A stretch of 39,073 nucleotides of DNA. It comes from Chloroflexota bacterium. Lineage in GTDB: Bacteria; Chloroflexota; Anaerolineae; Caldilineales; Caldilineaceae. The notes beneath the pieces are model-generated. The model made no database searches and had not been told where the DNA came from. It saw nothing but the letters and a program-made list of their open reading frames with translations. A program made the position numbers and the translations under genes. Every line of letters begins with the position of its first letter. Position 1 is the stretch's first letter. The stretch covers positions 1 through 39,073 of the forward strand of contig JAPLGZ010000158.1 of NCBI GenBank assembly GCA_026389895.1. The letters run 5' to 3'. This document shows positions 24,863-33,250 of this stretch, in pieces.

Positions 24863-25479
24863 TTTGCTTCCGCTCCTTCTTCTGGGCTGGTCTGCTGGTG
24901 AATTTGTCCAAAACGCAACTCTGTCGTCGTGACCACCGGCACCGCAATCGGTTGCCAGGGGTCAAGCGCAATTGAGACCACATACGAAATGCTGGGTCGC
25001 AGGTCATTGCCCAGCGCGCCCCATACCTCGGCAGGATTGGTAAGCACGTCGTGTGCCGCCAATTTCGTGCGTACTTCATACGGCTGGTCGTGCAACGAAC
25101 CGAAGAGCCGCTCCCTTGGCAGGGTCGGGTAGCGGGCCAGCACCAGCAAACAGGCGCTCAACAGCCAGTGCTCCACCTGTGGGTCCGTTGCCCAGGTAGT
25201 AACCATGTAGAAACAATCCAACCGCAACGGTGGGCGTTTTTGCTGCACAAAGCGCTGGTCGCCACCGTCCCCGTTGCCCATGCGTTCCCAATCGTGCCGG
25301 CGCAGTTGCACATTCTCCTTCACATCGTACAAAAAGAGATTGACCGTGCGCTCGGCGGTGACCTTTTGCGCCGTCCAGCCGCTTTTGGGCTGATCAAAAA
25401 CCACGGCGATATCGCCCTGCGCTTGCGGCAGTTCTTCGAGTAGTAATTCACGCAGGGTCGTGTCTAAGTCGTTAAGCAT
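24859..25479 (-). CDS. DUF4255 family protein (Pvc16-like tail terminator)
   Basis: A 206-residue protein with the layout of DUF4255/Pvc16 proteins: the N-terminal helix MLNDLDTTLRELL, then AVVFDQP, the NLFLYDVKENVQLR segment, LRLDCFYMVTTWA with the downstream E.W.L family pattern (VEHWLLSACLLVLARYP), and C-terminal ISYVVSIALDP. Pvc16 caps the distal end of the tube and sheath in eCIS particles. It overlaps the next gene by 4 bases. It is preceded by the DUF4157 gene and followed by the accessory gene and sheath. Confidence 0.92.
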   Translation of the reverse strand: MLNDLDTTLRELLLEELPQAQGDIAVVFDQPKSGWTAQKVTAERTVNLFLYDVKENVQLRRHDWERMGNGDGGDQRFVQQKRPPLRLDCFYMVTTWATDPQVEHWLLSACLLVLARYPTLPRERLFGSLHDQPYEVRTKLAAHDVLTNPAEVWGALGNDLRPSISYVVSIALDPWQPIAVPVVTTTELRFGQIHQQTSPEEGAEAK

Positions 25480-25553
25480 GGTTTAGTCATCGATGATCAG
25501 TTATCGGTTGCCTGGTCACTGCCGGCTGGCTGAATCGTTACAATTGGCCCCAA

Positions 25554-26279
25554 TTATGCCGCCAGCGCTTCCTCTTCTTCGGGCATTTCCTGCATTTGAA
25601 GCGCCTCTTCCTCCTCGGGCATTTCCTGCATCTGCACTTCGTCTTCTTCCAGATCCTGGCGTTGCAGGCGCTTGGTCTGGAGTTCGTCTTCCTCCGGCGT
25701 CTGCCGTTGGACCGGTGGCGCACTCGCTGCGCTAGTCACCGTCTTGGCCACGGAATCAGCCTCCTGCTCGAAGCGGTCACCCGGTGCGTTGACGGCCATT
25801 TTGCCGCTGCTCGGCACCGCGCCGCTGCCCTGTTGCACCACGTGCGTCAGCTCGTGGGCGATCAACTCCTGGCCGCTACTGCTCTGCGGGCTGTAGGCGC
25901 CATCCCGAAAAAACAGATCTTGCCCGGTGGTGAACGCTTTGGCGTTGAGTTGTTCATTCAGTTGGTGCGATTCACCCCCCGTGTGGACGCGCACGCCGCT
26001 AAAGTCCGCCCCCATACTTTCGCCCATCTTTTTCTGGATCGAAGTGTCCAGTGATTGGCCGCCCCCGCGCGATTGGTTGATGCGGCTGGCGGTGGCGTCG
26101 TCCAGGTCGAACGCACCATCGCCGCTACGCTGGGCGAGCAGACGTTGAATGGCGGCATTGCCGAGGTGATTCTGTAAGACGACGAATAGTGTTGGCACAG
26201 TGCTAGTACGGCTTTGCTTATGAGTTTTTGCTTTAGATAGCCTCGGCTTGGATTCCCCAATCACACCTATTTTTACCAT
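25554..26279 (-). CDS. DUF4157 (eCIS core domain) protein with acidic repeat tail
   Basis: A 241-residue protein. Residues about 70-180 form the DUF4157 domain: a SIQKKMGESMGADFSGVRVH opening, ALN-like AKAFTTGQDLFF, and the zinc-metallopeptidase-like HELTHVVQQ (HExxH at 142-146), with glutamates near 171-173 that could serve as the third ligand. DUF4157 is the signature domain of eCIS-linked proteins and is thought to direct cargo to the particle. Unlike typical cargo it has no toxin domain after it, only a Gln/Glu-rich tail with a 12-residue repeat (QMQEMPEEEEAL, two copies) at about residues 216-239. It could be an adaptor, a loading competitor, or a remnant effector whose toxin domain is gone. 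Confidence 0.85.
   Translation of the reverse strand: MVKIGVIGESKPRLSKAKTHKQSRTSTVPTLFVVLQNHLGNAAIQRLLAQRSGDGAFDLDDATASRINQSRGGGQSLDTSIQKKMGESMGADFSGVRVHTGGESHQLNEQLNAKAFTTGQDLFFRDGAYSPQSSSGQELIAHELTHVVQQGSGAVPSSGKMAVNAPGDRFEQEADSVAKTVTSAASAPPVQRQTPEEDELQTKRLQRQDLEEDEVQMQEMPEEEEALQMQEMPEEEEALAA
25557..25640 (-). repeat. 36-base tandem repeat encoding an acidic QMQEMPEEEEAL unit
   Basis: Two nearly identical 36-base units at the 3' end of the DUF4157 gene encode the 12-residue unit twice, and a less similar LEEDEV-type unit precedes them. Slight third-base differences between the units suggest the duplication is not very recent. Such repeats can expand and contract and may vary between strains. 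Confidence 0.6.
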
Positions 26280-26359
26280 TGTCGTCTTTCTCTCATAATT
26301 TCGGCTTTCCTGCCTTGTCCTGCACTATTTTAGAGAAACTCAAAGAGGTTTAGTTTTGT

Positions 26360-27868
26360 TCAACCTCCACCACCTGTCGTAGCAATTCCTTCACCTTTGT
26401 AATAAACCAAGCTTCCACAAACCCCATTTGCAGAGCCACTGCCACCACTACTAGAGATTGCATCTGCAATTGCATCGCCTGCCCAAGCTGAGTATGTAGC
26501 TGGGTTGACCCAGTCTGTCCATGAACTCCCCATATCATAAGATGCGCTAATATTTACTTCGACTCCAATTGCAGATGCATACCGATTCAGCTTTTGAGTA
26601 ATTTGGCTTGAAGAGCCAGCATTTGAGTTATCTCCCTGAGTTTCTTTTACGCCAGTAGAAGTGCTACCTGATCCTCCCGCAGTTGCCTTGCCACTTGCAC
26701 CTTTTTCTCCCTGAGAATATCCGCCTTCCGCACTTCCTGATGAACCACTAGTACTAGAGCTAGATGTTTCAAGCGAATTTGAGCTTCCACCCCCGCCGCT
26801 AAGCGTTGACGTTCCGGTCCCACCGCCTGGTATAGGTATTTCTGCATCACCAAAAACGAATCTGATCGTACCTACCCAATGATAATTTAACCCATTAGTC
26901 GTATTCGCATCTATATCAATAGGCGCAAAGCTACCTCTCAGCCTTGTTGAAATCAAGTTGTAATAGAGCCTTCTTAGCTCCGGTTCGGCACTATTAGCGA
27001 ATTTTCCTCCCGCTTGCCTCGCTGCCTGCATAAAAGTTCCCCAAGCGCCGCTTGTATCTGGAGTTGTTGTTTCTACTTGAATTTGCCCAGGAACATCCCT
27101 CCACATCTGAATCGGCTGAGATTTTTTTTGAATAGATGTGACGTTAGAAGACTGCCCTGCCTCTCTCTTTACGCTTTTTACTGATTCACCAGATGCAGCC
27201 TTGTGGCCTTCTATATCAGCTTTTGCTTCTAAAGATTTTTCATTACTTACCATATAATCATTTTCAACATGTGTTCCTTTTACGACTCCGCTTCTTTGCT
27301 GAACCACATGCGATAACTCATGTGCAAGAAGCTCCTGTCCATCTTGGGAGATTGGATTGAATTCACCCTCTGCAAAATAGATATTATTCCCTTGAGTAAA
27401 AGCTCTCGCCTTTAATTTTTTTGCATCCTCTGAATTTTTATAAATTTGGACATTAGAAAAGTCTTCATCAAAAGAAGCCTCCATCTTCGTCTGAATATCT
27501 TTGGGTAAATCTTTATTTTGTTTGTTTTGAATTTCGTCCTTCTCTTCAAGCTGCTGATGTTGTATTTGCAATCTCCACATCTTAAGCTCCTGTTCTTGCA
27601 CTTCAGCAACTTTTTTACCCTCTAGCTGTTCGTTTTTTTTCTTAGCCTGAAGGAGTTTGCCGACAGCTTGATTACCGATCATATTATTCAATAGCAGAAT
27701 ATGATTAGGAGTTAACGCAATCTCATCTAGCGCTCTTCCTGTTTCTGAGTTTGACAAAGTTGAATAGTCGTTTTCTTGGGAAAGACCCTGGCTCTTATTG
27801 GCATCAACCTTAGAGATAGTTACATCTGGACTGGATTTTTGATTAGCTTCTAATTGAGCTTTTTTCAT
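26360..27868 (-). CDS. DUF4157 candidate eCIS effector with unrecognised C-terminal domain
   Basis: A 502-residue protein. Residues 1-120 are polar and include a coiled-coil-like Gln/Glu/Lys-rich stretch (about 75-120). DUF4157 occupies about 120-225: TKMEASFDEDFSNVQIY, KARAFTQGNNIYF and HELSHVVQQ (HExxH at 183-187), then EAKADIEGHKAA. The C-terminal half is a separate module: a segment WRDVPGQIQVET leading to YYNLISTRLRGSF and YHWVGTIRFVFG, a Ser/Gly/Thr-rich linker (about 348-420), and a final part with GVEVNISASYDMGSSW and CGSLVYYKGEG. I do not recognise this domain. The gene is conspicuously AT-rich compared with its neighbours, a sign of recent acquisition. AAGGGAA precedes the ATG. It sits between the ATPase and the other DUF4157 gene, the usual cargo position. 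Confidence 0.8.
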   Translation of the reverse strand: MKKAQLEANQKSSPDVTISKVDANKSQGLSQENDYSTLSNSETGRALDEIALTPNHILLLNNMIGNQAVGKLLQAKKKNEQLEGKKVAEVQEQELKMWRLQIQHQQLEEKDEIQNKQNKDLPKDIQTKMEASFDEDFSNVQIYKNSEDAKKLKARAFTQGNNIYFAEGEFNPISQDGQELLAHELSHVVQQRSGVVKGTHVENDYMVSNEKSLEAKADIEGHKAASGESVKSVKREAGQSSNVTSIQKKSQPIQMWRDVPGQIQVETTTPDTSGAWGTFMQAARQAGGKFANSAEPELRRLYYNLISTRLRGSFAPIDIDANTTNGLNYHWVGTIRFVFGDAEIPIPGGGTGTSTLSGGGGSSNSLETSSSSTSGSSGSAEGGYSQGEKGASGKATAGGSGSTSTGVKETQGDNSNAGSSSQITQKLNRYASAIGVEVNISASYDMGSSWTDWVNPATYSAWAGDAIADAISSSGGSGSANGVCGSLVYYKGEGIATTGGGG

Positions 27869-28009
27869 TTTCTGTTTCCCTTAGAATGATATAGATTCAC
27901 TACATTCCTAAATACCGCTCTCCACCGCAATCTCTGTTCATACGGAACCTTCATCAGTACCCATTCCAACAGACCACAGCGCATTTGAGAAGGGGACTGA
28001 TTTATCATG

Positions 28010-28019
28010 GGACATGTCC
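28010..28019. promoter_or_regulatory. Perfect 10-base palindrome in the gap upstream of the effector gene
   Basis: GGACATGTCC is a perfect palindrome in the AT-rich gap (27869-28164) between the ATPase stop and the DUF4157 effector start. A second short inverted repeat, AAAGTGA-TT-TCACTTT, lies at 28081-28096. Either may be an operator or leader structure. The gap otherwise shows no gene. A weak hairpin (CTACAAT/ATTGTAG at 28145-28159) just past the ATPase stop could act as a terminator. Confidence 0.25.
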
Positions 28020-28164
28020 TACAGCTAAAGTAAGATTAGATAGAAAACGAGAGTTTTACCTGTTCAAAAACTACGCTTTCAAAGTGATTTCACTTTAGAT
28101 ACAAATATCCAAATTATAAATGAAACAACAAATCGATTTTTGTTCTACAATTATTGTAGTTTCC

Positions 28165-30303
28165 TCACCCAAACTCCCCATCGCCCACCATGCGCCCCAT
28201 CTTCTGCAACTCGCGCTTCACGCCATGCAGCAGATGCGCCATCGTCACCACCTGCCCATTACTGGCGGCCAGATAGGCCGCGCCCATAATGGCGTTGCGG
28301 ATGTTGCCGCCGGCCAGTTCAAAACGCTGGGCCAACTTGTCAAAGTCGAGCTCGGCGCGGGGTACGCCGGGCGGGAAGAGCGTCTCCCAAATGCGTCGCC
28401 GCTCGGCGCGTTGCGGGAACGGAAAGGCGACGATAAAGTGCAACCGCCTGGTAAAGGCATCGTCCAGGTTGGCGCGCAAGTTGGTGGCCAGGATGGCGAC
28501 GCCGTCATAGTTTTCCATCCGTTGCAGCAAATAGCTGATCTCGATGTTGGCAAAACGGTCATGCGCGTCCTTCACCTCGGAGCGCTTGCCAAAGAGCGCA
28601 TCCGCTTCATCAAAGAACAAAATAGCGTTGCTACTCGTGGCTTCGGCAAAGATGTGTTCCAGATTCTTCTCAGTCTCGCCAATATATTTGCTCACGATGG
28701 TCGAAAGGTCGATCTTGTACAAAGCCAAGCCCAGCGCGTGGGCAATCACCTCGGCAGCCATCGTCTTGCCTGTGCCCGGCGGCCCGGCAAAAAGCGCCGA
28801 AATGCCCGCGCTGGCCGCCAGCTTCTTGCCCACGCCCCATGACTCCAACACCTGGGGCAACTCGTGTAGCATCATCCATTGGTCACCTGGCAGAATCAAG
28901 TCATCCCAACCATACCGCGGCTCAATTTTGCGGGCCAGCGTACTCAGACGCGGGTTAGAATAAGCCCTGGCCGCCGCCAGAAAGTTTTCACCCCCTGGTG
29001 TACGACCCGTATGTATGGCCTGGTCTCGCGCCGCCGTCACCGCATCCCGAATCTGCCCAGTGGTCAAGGCAAATTGCCCAGCTAAGTCGGTCAATGCCGA
29101 ATCTCCAGATTGGAGACCCTGCCAGGGGGTGAGGTAATGGCGCCATAAAGCCAATCGCTGCTCGTAACTTGGCAAGTCAAATGCCTGCGTGACAATCGTT
29201 CGCTGCCGCGCAATACCACCCGCCTGCCATTGTTTCTGTCCCGCCACAATTACCGACCCGGGATGGTCACACAATACCGTCAATACATCCGGCGCCACGC
29301 GCCGATCCTCATCCAAACAGGCATCCCACCCATTCAGCAGCGCCATAGCACCGGTCAAACGCGCATCGCGCAAAGCCATCTTCACTGCCTGTCGCGGGGG
29401 ACAACTTTCACCAATCACCCGATCCAGTTGCACCAGTAACAAGGGCTGCTTCGCCTCCGCAGCCAAACAATGCGCCGCCGCTGCTTGCGCAGTTGCATCA
29501 ACGCCATAAAAAACAAGCAGCACCTCTTCCCCCACTGATGGGGTATACGCGGCTCTATTCGTTGTTTCTTGAATTCGCTGTAGCGCTCCCCCCGCCAACA
29601 ACTGGTCCGTCTCACTCACCTCCACCTGCACCAAACTTGCCTGCCCCTTCAGCGCAGCGTGTGGCTGATACTCGCCTCGCAACCACGCGGTCACTGTTTC
29701 ATCCACATTCAACGTCTGGTTGATCCAATGCGCGTTGGCTGGCGGCGCTTCGACGATCAATTCTAGTAATTCATGTTTAAAGAGCGGTGCTGCCTGGCTG
29801 AGATAAGGCGAGAGTGTAAATTGCGCCATCCCTGGCTCGCCCAGCAAATCCAAGAGTAAGCGCACGGACGGCCGGCGGCGAGTCACGTTATCCTGTAAAT
29901 AGCCATAAATACGCTCATAGCGGGTATCAAAGGCTGGGGCTAGACATAAAAGTAAGATATCCAGTGCCATCCGATCCAACTCAAACGCATTAGCAAGCTG
30001 TAAAAGTCGAGGCGTCTGCCCTTGCGCCAGGGTTTCGATTTGTTGCTTCGTTACAGCAAGTGCTTGTTGGAACGCTGTCTCTTCCTCTGCTGGCAATTCG
30101 ATCAACTGGCCCCAACTGACACCAAAAGGGCGATCCAGCAACTGTTGCGCTTCTAGCTGGGTGACATACAACCCACGATAATCATCATTCGGGTCTTGGC
30201 CAGCCAAGACCCAACGCCGCACCTCACGTTGGATGATAATATCGATGCGAGCAAATTCGGCTTGTAAATAGCGCCACTCGGTGTTACAGTTCACAGGCTT
30301 CAT
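28165..30303 (-). CDS. eCIS-associated AAA+ ATPase (Afp15/Pvc15-like)
   Basis: A 712-residue protein with an N-terminal helical region (about 1-230), a degenerate AAA-like domain (about 250-430, YGVDATAQ in place of a Walker A) and a complete C-terminal AAA+ domain: Walker A GPPGTGKT (507-514), Walker B ILFFDEAD (561-568), sensor 1 ATN (606-608), a TRR arginine-finger candidate (618-620) and GGNIRNA at sensor 2 (665-671). In PVC/Afp systems this ATPase is needed for loading the effector into the particle and for assembly. It is directly upstream of the DUF4157 genes, which fits. The start follows a TATAAT-like sequence a short distance upstream, but no matching -35 was found. Confidence 0.92.
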   Translation of the reverse strand: MKPVNCNTEWRYLQAEFARIDIIIQREVRRWVLAGQDPNDDYRGLYVTQLEAQQLLDRPFGVSWGQLIELPAEEETAFQQALAVTKQQIETLAQGQTPRLLQLANAFELDRMALDILLLCLAPAFDTRYERIYGYLQDNVTRRRPSVRLLLDLLGEPGMAQFTLSPYLSQAAPLFKHELLELIVEAPPANAHWINQTLNVDETVTAWLRGEYQPHAALKGQASLVQVEVSETDQLLAGGALQRIQETTNRAAYTPSVGEEVLLVFYGVDATAQAAAAHCLAAEAKQPLLLVQLDRVIGESCPPRQAVKMALRDARLTGAMALLNGWDACLDEDRRVAPDVLTVLCDHPGSVIVAGQKQWQAGGIARQRTIVTQAFDLPSYEQRLALWRHYLTPWQGLQSGDSALTDLAGQFALTTGQIRDAVTAARDQAIHTGRTPGGENFLAAARAYSNPRLSTLARKIEPRYGWDDLILPGDQWMMLHELPQVLESWGVGKKLAASAGISALFAGPPGTGKTMAAEVIAHALGLALYKIDLSTIVSKYIGETEKNLEHIFAEATSSNAILFFDEADALFGKRSEVKDAHDRFANIEISYLLQRMENYDGVAILATNLRANLDDAFTRRLHFIVAFPFPQRAERRRIWETLFPPGVPRAELDFDKLAQRFELAGGNIRNAIMGAAYLAASNGQVVTMAHLLHGVKRELQKMGRMVGDGEFG

Positions 30304-30448
30304 CTCAAACGAGAAATTATATGGGCTTCGCGGTTTGAGCGGCCCTGAATTATCTAAGGGTTAGATACGCCAACGGTGACTGTTTTCGGCAATAACGTTC
30401 CTCGTCACTATTTAACTTGTTGCGGAAGCTATTATGAGTAACTCATCC

Positions 30449-30474
30449 CAAAAGCTAATCGCGGAATGATTAGC
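30449..30474 (-). terminator. Possible terminator after the regulator gene
   Basis: On the minus strand GCTAATC (30474-30468) pairs with GATTAGC (30460-30454) across a 7-base loop and is followed by TTTTGG. It lies in the 334-base gap (30304-30637) between the regulator and the ATPase gene, so the regulator may be transcribed separately from the structural genes. The rest of the gap shows no gene. Confidence 0.45.
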
Positions 30475-30637
30475 AGACTTCAGTTGTCAAAAAAAGACAT
30501 CCGAAATCACTTGTAAGGAACCTATGTTGGTTTTAGGGAAGCAAAAGTAAGAGTCAAGCAAGATAACGATTAAATAATATTAACATACGAAACGCTTCAG
30601 AAACGCTTCATTTTGATATTATATTTATCTAGTTACC

Positions 30638-31921
30638 TTACAACAAATCCCCAAGTAGGGTGTTTAATGAGTTTAGATCGAGCGCTTCAAACCCTGGGGC
30701 AAACCGAGTATAGAACTGCGCTATTTGTTGGTATGCTTCCCTATGTTTGCCTTGTTGCTGCCAGAGTGTGCACAAATTGACCGTTGCAGACAATTCCAGG
30801 AATTGGGCGTTCTGACTGCGCGCAATCTCAATCGCTTGGACAAAACACGCTTCAACATCAGCGATTTGGTTGCCTTGCTGCCATAAGAGATTGCCCATCG
30901 TTCGATGTAACTCGGCTTCCCAGATATGCTCCGCGGGATCAGTAATCATAGCAAATGCCTGGTCTAATAAGTTCCAGGCTAGCTCTAAGTGGTTTTGTTT
31001 CGCCAGCCTCTTTGATAAACTAACCAGGAAATAAGTGGCGCCCGCAAAATGCAATTGCGCTTCTGCAAGGTGACGACTGATGGTTACTAGCTGTTCTGAT
31101 TCCCTTTGCTGGGCAATCGATATAGAAGTTATGGCCAAGCCATTCGTTAGCTCTGGATTCTTTACTTTAAAAGGCGCTAAATTTATAAGCCGCTCATATA
31201 ATTCTTGAATGGCGGGGCTAGGCTCAACTTCCAATTCCTTTTTTATAACCTCCTGGCAGGTTTGATAAACCCGCAGTACGCTAGTGCGATCCCCATTTAA
31301 GAAGTGTAATTCCATTAGCTGATAATAGGTGGTTTCACTTAAGGGGTCGTGCTGGAGCAAACGCTTGGCATAGTGGATGGCCGCCACATAGTCGCACTGG
31401 TATCTTAACAACTTAATTAACCGCTCAGCAGCCATAAAGAACTGGTTATGTAAGTTTTGCTGAGCAGCCAAAATCCAATCATCGTGTAATTCTGGCAACA
31501 GATCGGCGCTATATAAATCTATCGCTTGTTTTAATGCTTTGATAGCCTCTATAATATTGCCAGTGCTTTCAGCTTTCTCGGCTTGTTGAATAAGCTCCGC
31601 AAACAGTGCGATATCAAGCTTGAAGGTTTGGTCGATATTCCATTGCAACATTTTCCGGTTAACTTGCAGAAAATGCTTGCTTTCTGGAAAATCCTTATGT
31701 AGCGAGGTAAGTAAGGTACGCAGGTTAGTGTGGGCCTGTTTTTCGTTGCTATCCGGCCAGAACAGAAAGGCAATACTCCGGCGCGAATGCGCTCTATGTC
31801 GATGGATAAGTAAATAGGCTAACAAAGATTGCTGGCGAGATCGCAAGCTCTTGGCGACCGGTTCACCATCACAGATTAGTTGAAAATGCCCTAATAGACG
31901 AATTGAGAGGGTTGTCATCAT
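30638..31921 (-). CDS. SARP/BTAD-family transcriptional regulator with TPR-like repeats
   Basis: A 427-residue protein. Residues 1-95 form an OmpR-type winged-helix DNA-binding domain of the SARP kind (IRLLGHFQLICDGE, then RQQSLLAYLLIHRHRAHSR and FLFWPDSNEKQAHTNLRTLL). Residues about 100-245 form the bacterial transcriptional activator domain (ALKQAIDLYSADLLPELHDDW, LLQHDPLSETTYYQLMELHF, ELEVEPSPAIQELYERL). The rest consists of TPR-like helical repeats. It lacks the NB-ARC ATPase of larger AfsR-like regulators. It is the first gene at the right end of the leftward island and is a good candidate for the activator of the eCIS operon. No RBS is obvious; alternative starts are the MM pair at the N-terminus. 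Bases 31922-32174 upstream carry no gene that I can see and no convincing promoter. Confidence 0.85.
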   Translation of the reverse strand: MMTTLSIRLLGHFQLICDGEPVAKSLRSRQQSLLAYLLIHRHRAHSRRSIAFLFWPDSNEKQAHTNLRTLLTSLHKDFPESKHFLQVNRKMLQWNIDQTFKLDIALFAELIQQAEKAESTGNIIEAIKALKQAIDLYSADLLPELHDDWILAAQQNLHNQFFMAAERLIKLLRYQCDYVAAIHYAKRLLQHDPLSETTYYQLMELHFLNGDRTSVLRVYQTCQEVIKKELEVEPSPAIQELYERLINLAPFKVKNPELTNGLAITSISIAQQRESEQLVTISRHLAEAQLHFAGATYFLVSLSKRLAKQNHLELAWNLLDQAFAMITDPAEHIWEAELHRTMGNLLWQQGNQIADVEACFVQAIEIARSQNAQFLELSATVNLCTLWQQQGKHREAYQQIAQFYTRFAPGFEALDLNSLNTLLGDLL

Positions 31922-32174
31922 CGTTAGTTTAGGAAATAAAAAAATTAGTAATGGCGCATTTAGATTTTCCAGACTATCTTATTCGCATAAGCACGTAAAT
32001 AGACAAGCGGTGGTTTGCTATAGGCATTAGTAACCCAAGTTGTGACCTAAGCAGTAATAGTGCAATTAATACTGCAAGTGAGACAAAAGAGGATCACTTT
32101 AAGTTCAAAGCCTTTCGCGGTGACAGTATGAAATTGATTTTGGCAGTAAGCGTTTGAGCAAACTACCGGTGGTC

Positions 32175-32429
32175 TCAATGATTTTGCGTTGGATCGCTGT
32201 AGGCACCACTGGTCAGAAAGATTCGACTAATTGCCCTTAAGCCCTGCCACAAGGCGAATGCCAGATTGGCTATCGTTGGTAGTCCAAGACGATGATATTC
32301 ACCGTGCGAATCGGCATCCAGACTGTCGTCAATAAGTAGGATACTGGTATAGAGAAAGGTAGTGGCTGCCACCCTGGGAACTGCTTGTTGTTCACTGTCA
32401 TAGACCACTGCACAGGCAATCAGTGGCAA
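32175..32429 (-). pseudogene. Polyprenyl diphosphate synthase fragment
   Basis: An 84-residue frame (TTG first) resembles the N-terminal third of an isoprenyl diphosphate synthase: LPLIACAVV, then ILLIDDSLDADSHGEYHRLG with the substrate-binding DDxxD (D-D-S-L-D), then PTIANLAFALWQGLRAIS. Full-length members are about 300-350 residues; the upstream N-terminal sequence is blocked by stops, and the C-terminal two thirds (second DDxxD) are missing. It is therefore an inactive remnant. It lies just upstream of the regulator gene and marks the edge of the island with decayed DNA. Confidence 0.7.
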
Positions 32430-32921
32430 CTGCTATTAGTAGAGTTTATGTGCAATAATTCGCACGAGGAGAGCTTTTGCTTCAGGCCATGCTTATACAC
32501 TGGTAAAGTCAAAACTTATTGTTTCTTTGATCTATGTCCATTACTGCTCCATCTATATTCATGTTGCCTTATCACCGCTGCTTATATGGATTAGGTCGAA
32601 CACGCCAGAAATGGCTGCACACGATTTGGTATCGGCCAAACTTGGTCACTGTTTCCGCCAATTTATAGCCTATAAGGTTTGCACACTCCAACCGTTCCAC
32701 CCTAGCTTTGATTAGTCAGCCACAAACAGAGATAAAGATTGGTAATGCTCGGTGACAAAACAAGGCATACAGAGATTTTACATGGTTTATGTTAGGTATA
32801 CTCATGACAAATGGGCTTACAAATTCATGTAAAGATATAACAATTTTTAGAAAACTGTCAAGCCAGAGGATATAATAAAACAAATGCTGGAGAAATAGAG
32901 CTAAATGTACATCTACATTAG

Positions 32922-33095
32922 ATTTATATCTCTAATACCTTCAACCGAGCCAAAATCGCCGATTATGCTCCTTGTGATGTGAGCCCAATTGCAAGTACAA
33001 TACCTGGGGTATACATAACTAAAAAAGTTGATCCGGTGGTTGATCCCAGTTGTACACACTATAAGCCTAGTGCGGTTATAGAATTGGTTCAATAA
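32922..33095 (+). other. Short protein-like frame, possible gene remnant
   Basis: An open frame of 57 codons bounded by TAG at 32919 and TAA at 33093. The translation reads like coding sequence (ADYAPCDVSPIAS, IPGVYITKKVDPVVDPSC) but has no suitable start codon before an internal GTG and no RBS. It could be the remnant of a secreted protein or chance. It overlaps the end of the opposite-strand frame at 33089 by a few bases. Confidence 0.2.
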
Positions 33096-33250
33096 CTAAC
33101 CTCAGAACTGCACCTCAGCGGGCATTCAATTTCAGTAGTATACTCATCCAAGAAGAGTTGATAGTCCTCATCTGTCTGTGGGTGCAATACGGGTGCAGCC
33201 TGGACTTGGGTGGCTTCTGTAAGGATTAGAAACAAAGCGACGCCCAACAA
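33089..33250 (-). CDS. Putative small secreted peptide
   Basis: A 53-codon minus-strand frame starting at TTG. It encodes a hydrophobic segment LLGVALFLILTEATQVQA followed by an AxA-like cleavage point (VQAAP), an acidic stretch (QTDEDYQLFLDEY) and a CPLRC pair near the C-terminus. This layout fits a secreted peptide precursor. In another frame an ATG pair at 33261-33266 (MMNIYF...) would join it through a one-base shift in a T-run, so the gene may be frameshifted or may use the TTG. I see no RBS. No family recognised. Confidence 0.3.
   Translation of the reverse strand: MLGVALFLILTEATQVQAAPVLHPQTDEDYQLFLDEYTTEIECPLRCSSEVSY

Noticed and set aside
28120-28842. A 240-codon plus-strand frame
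   Set aside because: It lies opposite the conserved AAA+ domain with its Walker motifs, whose reading frame is clearly the real one.
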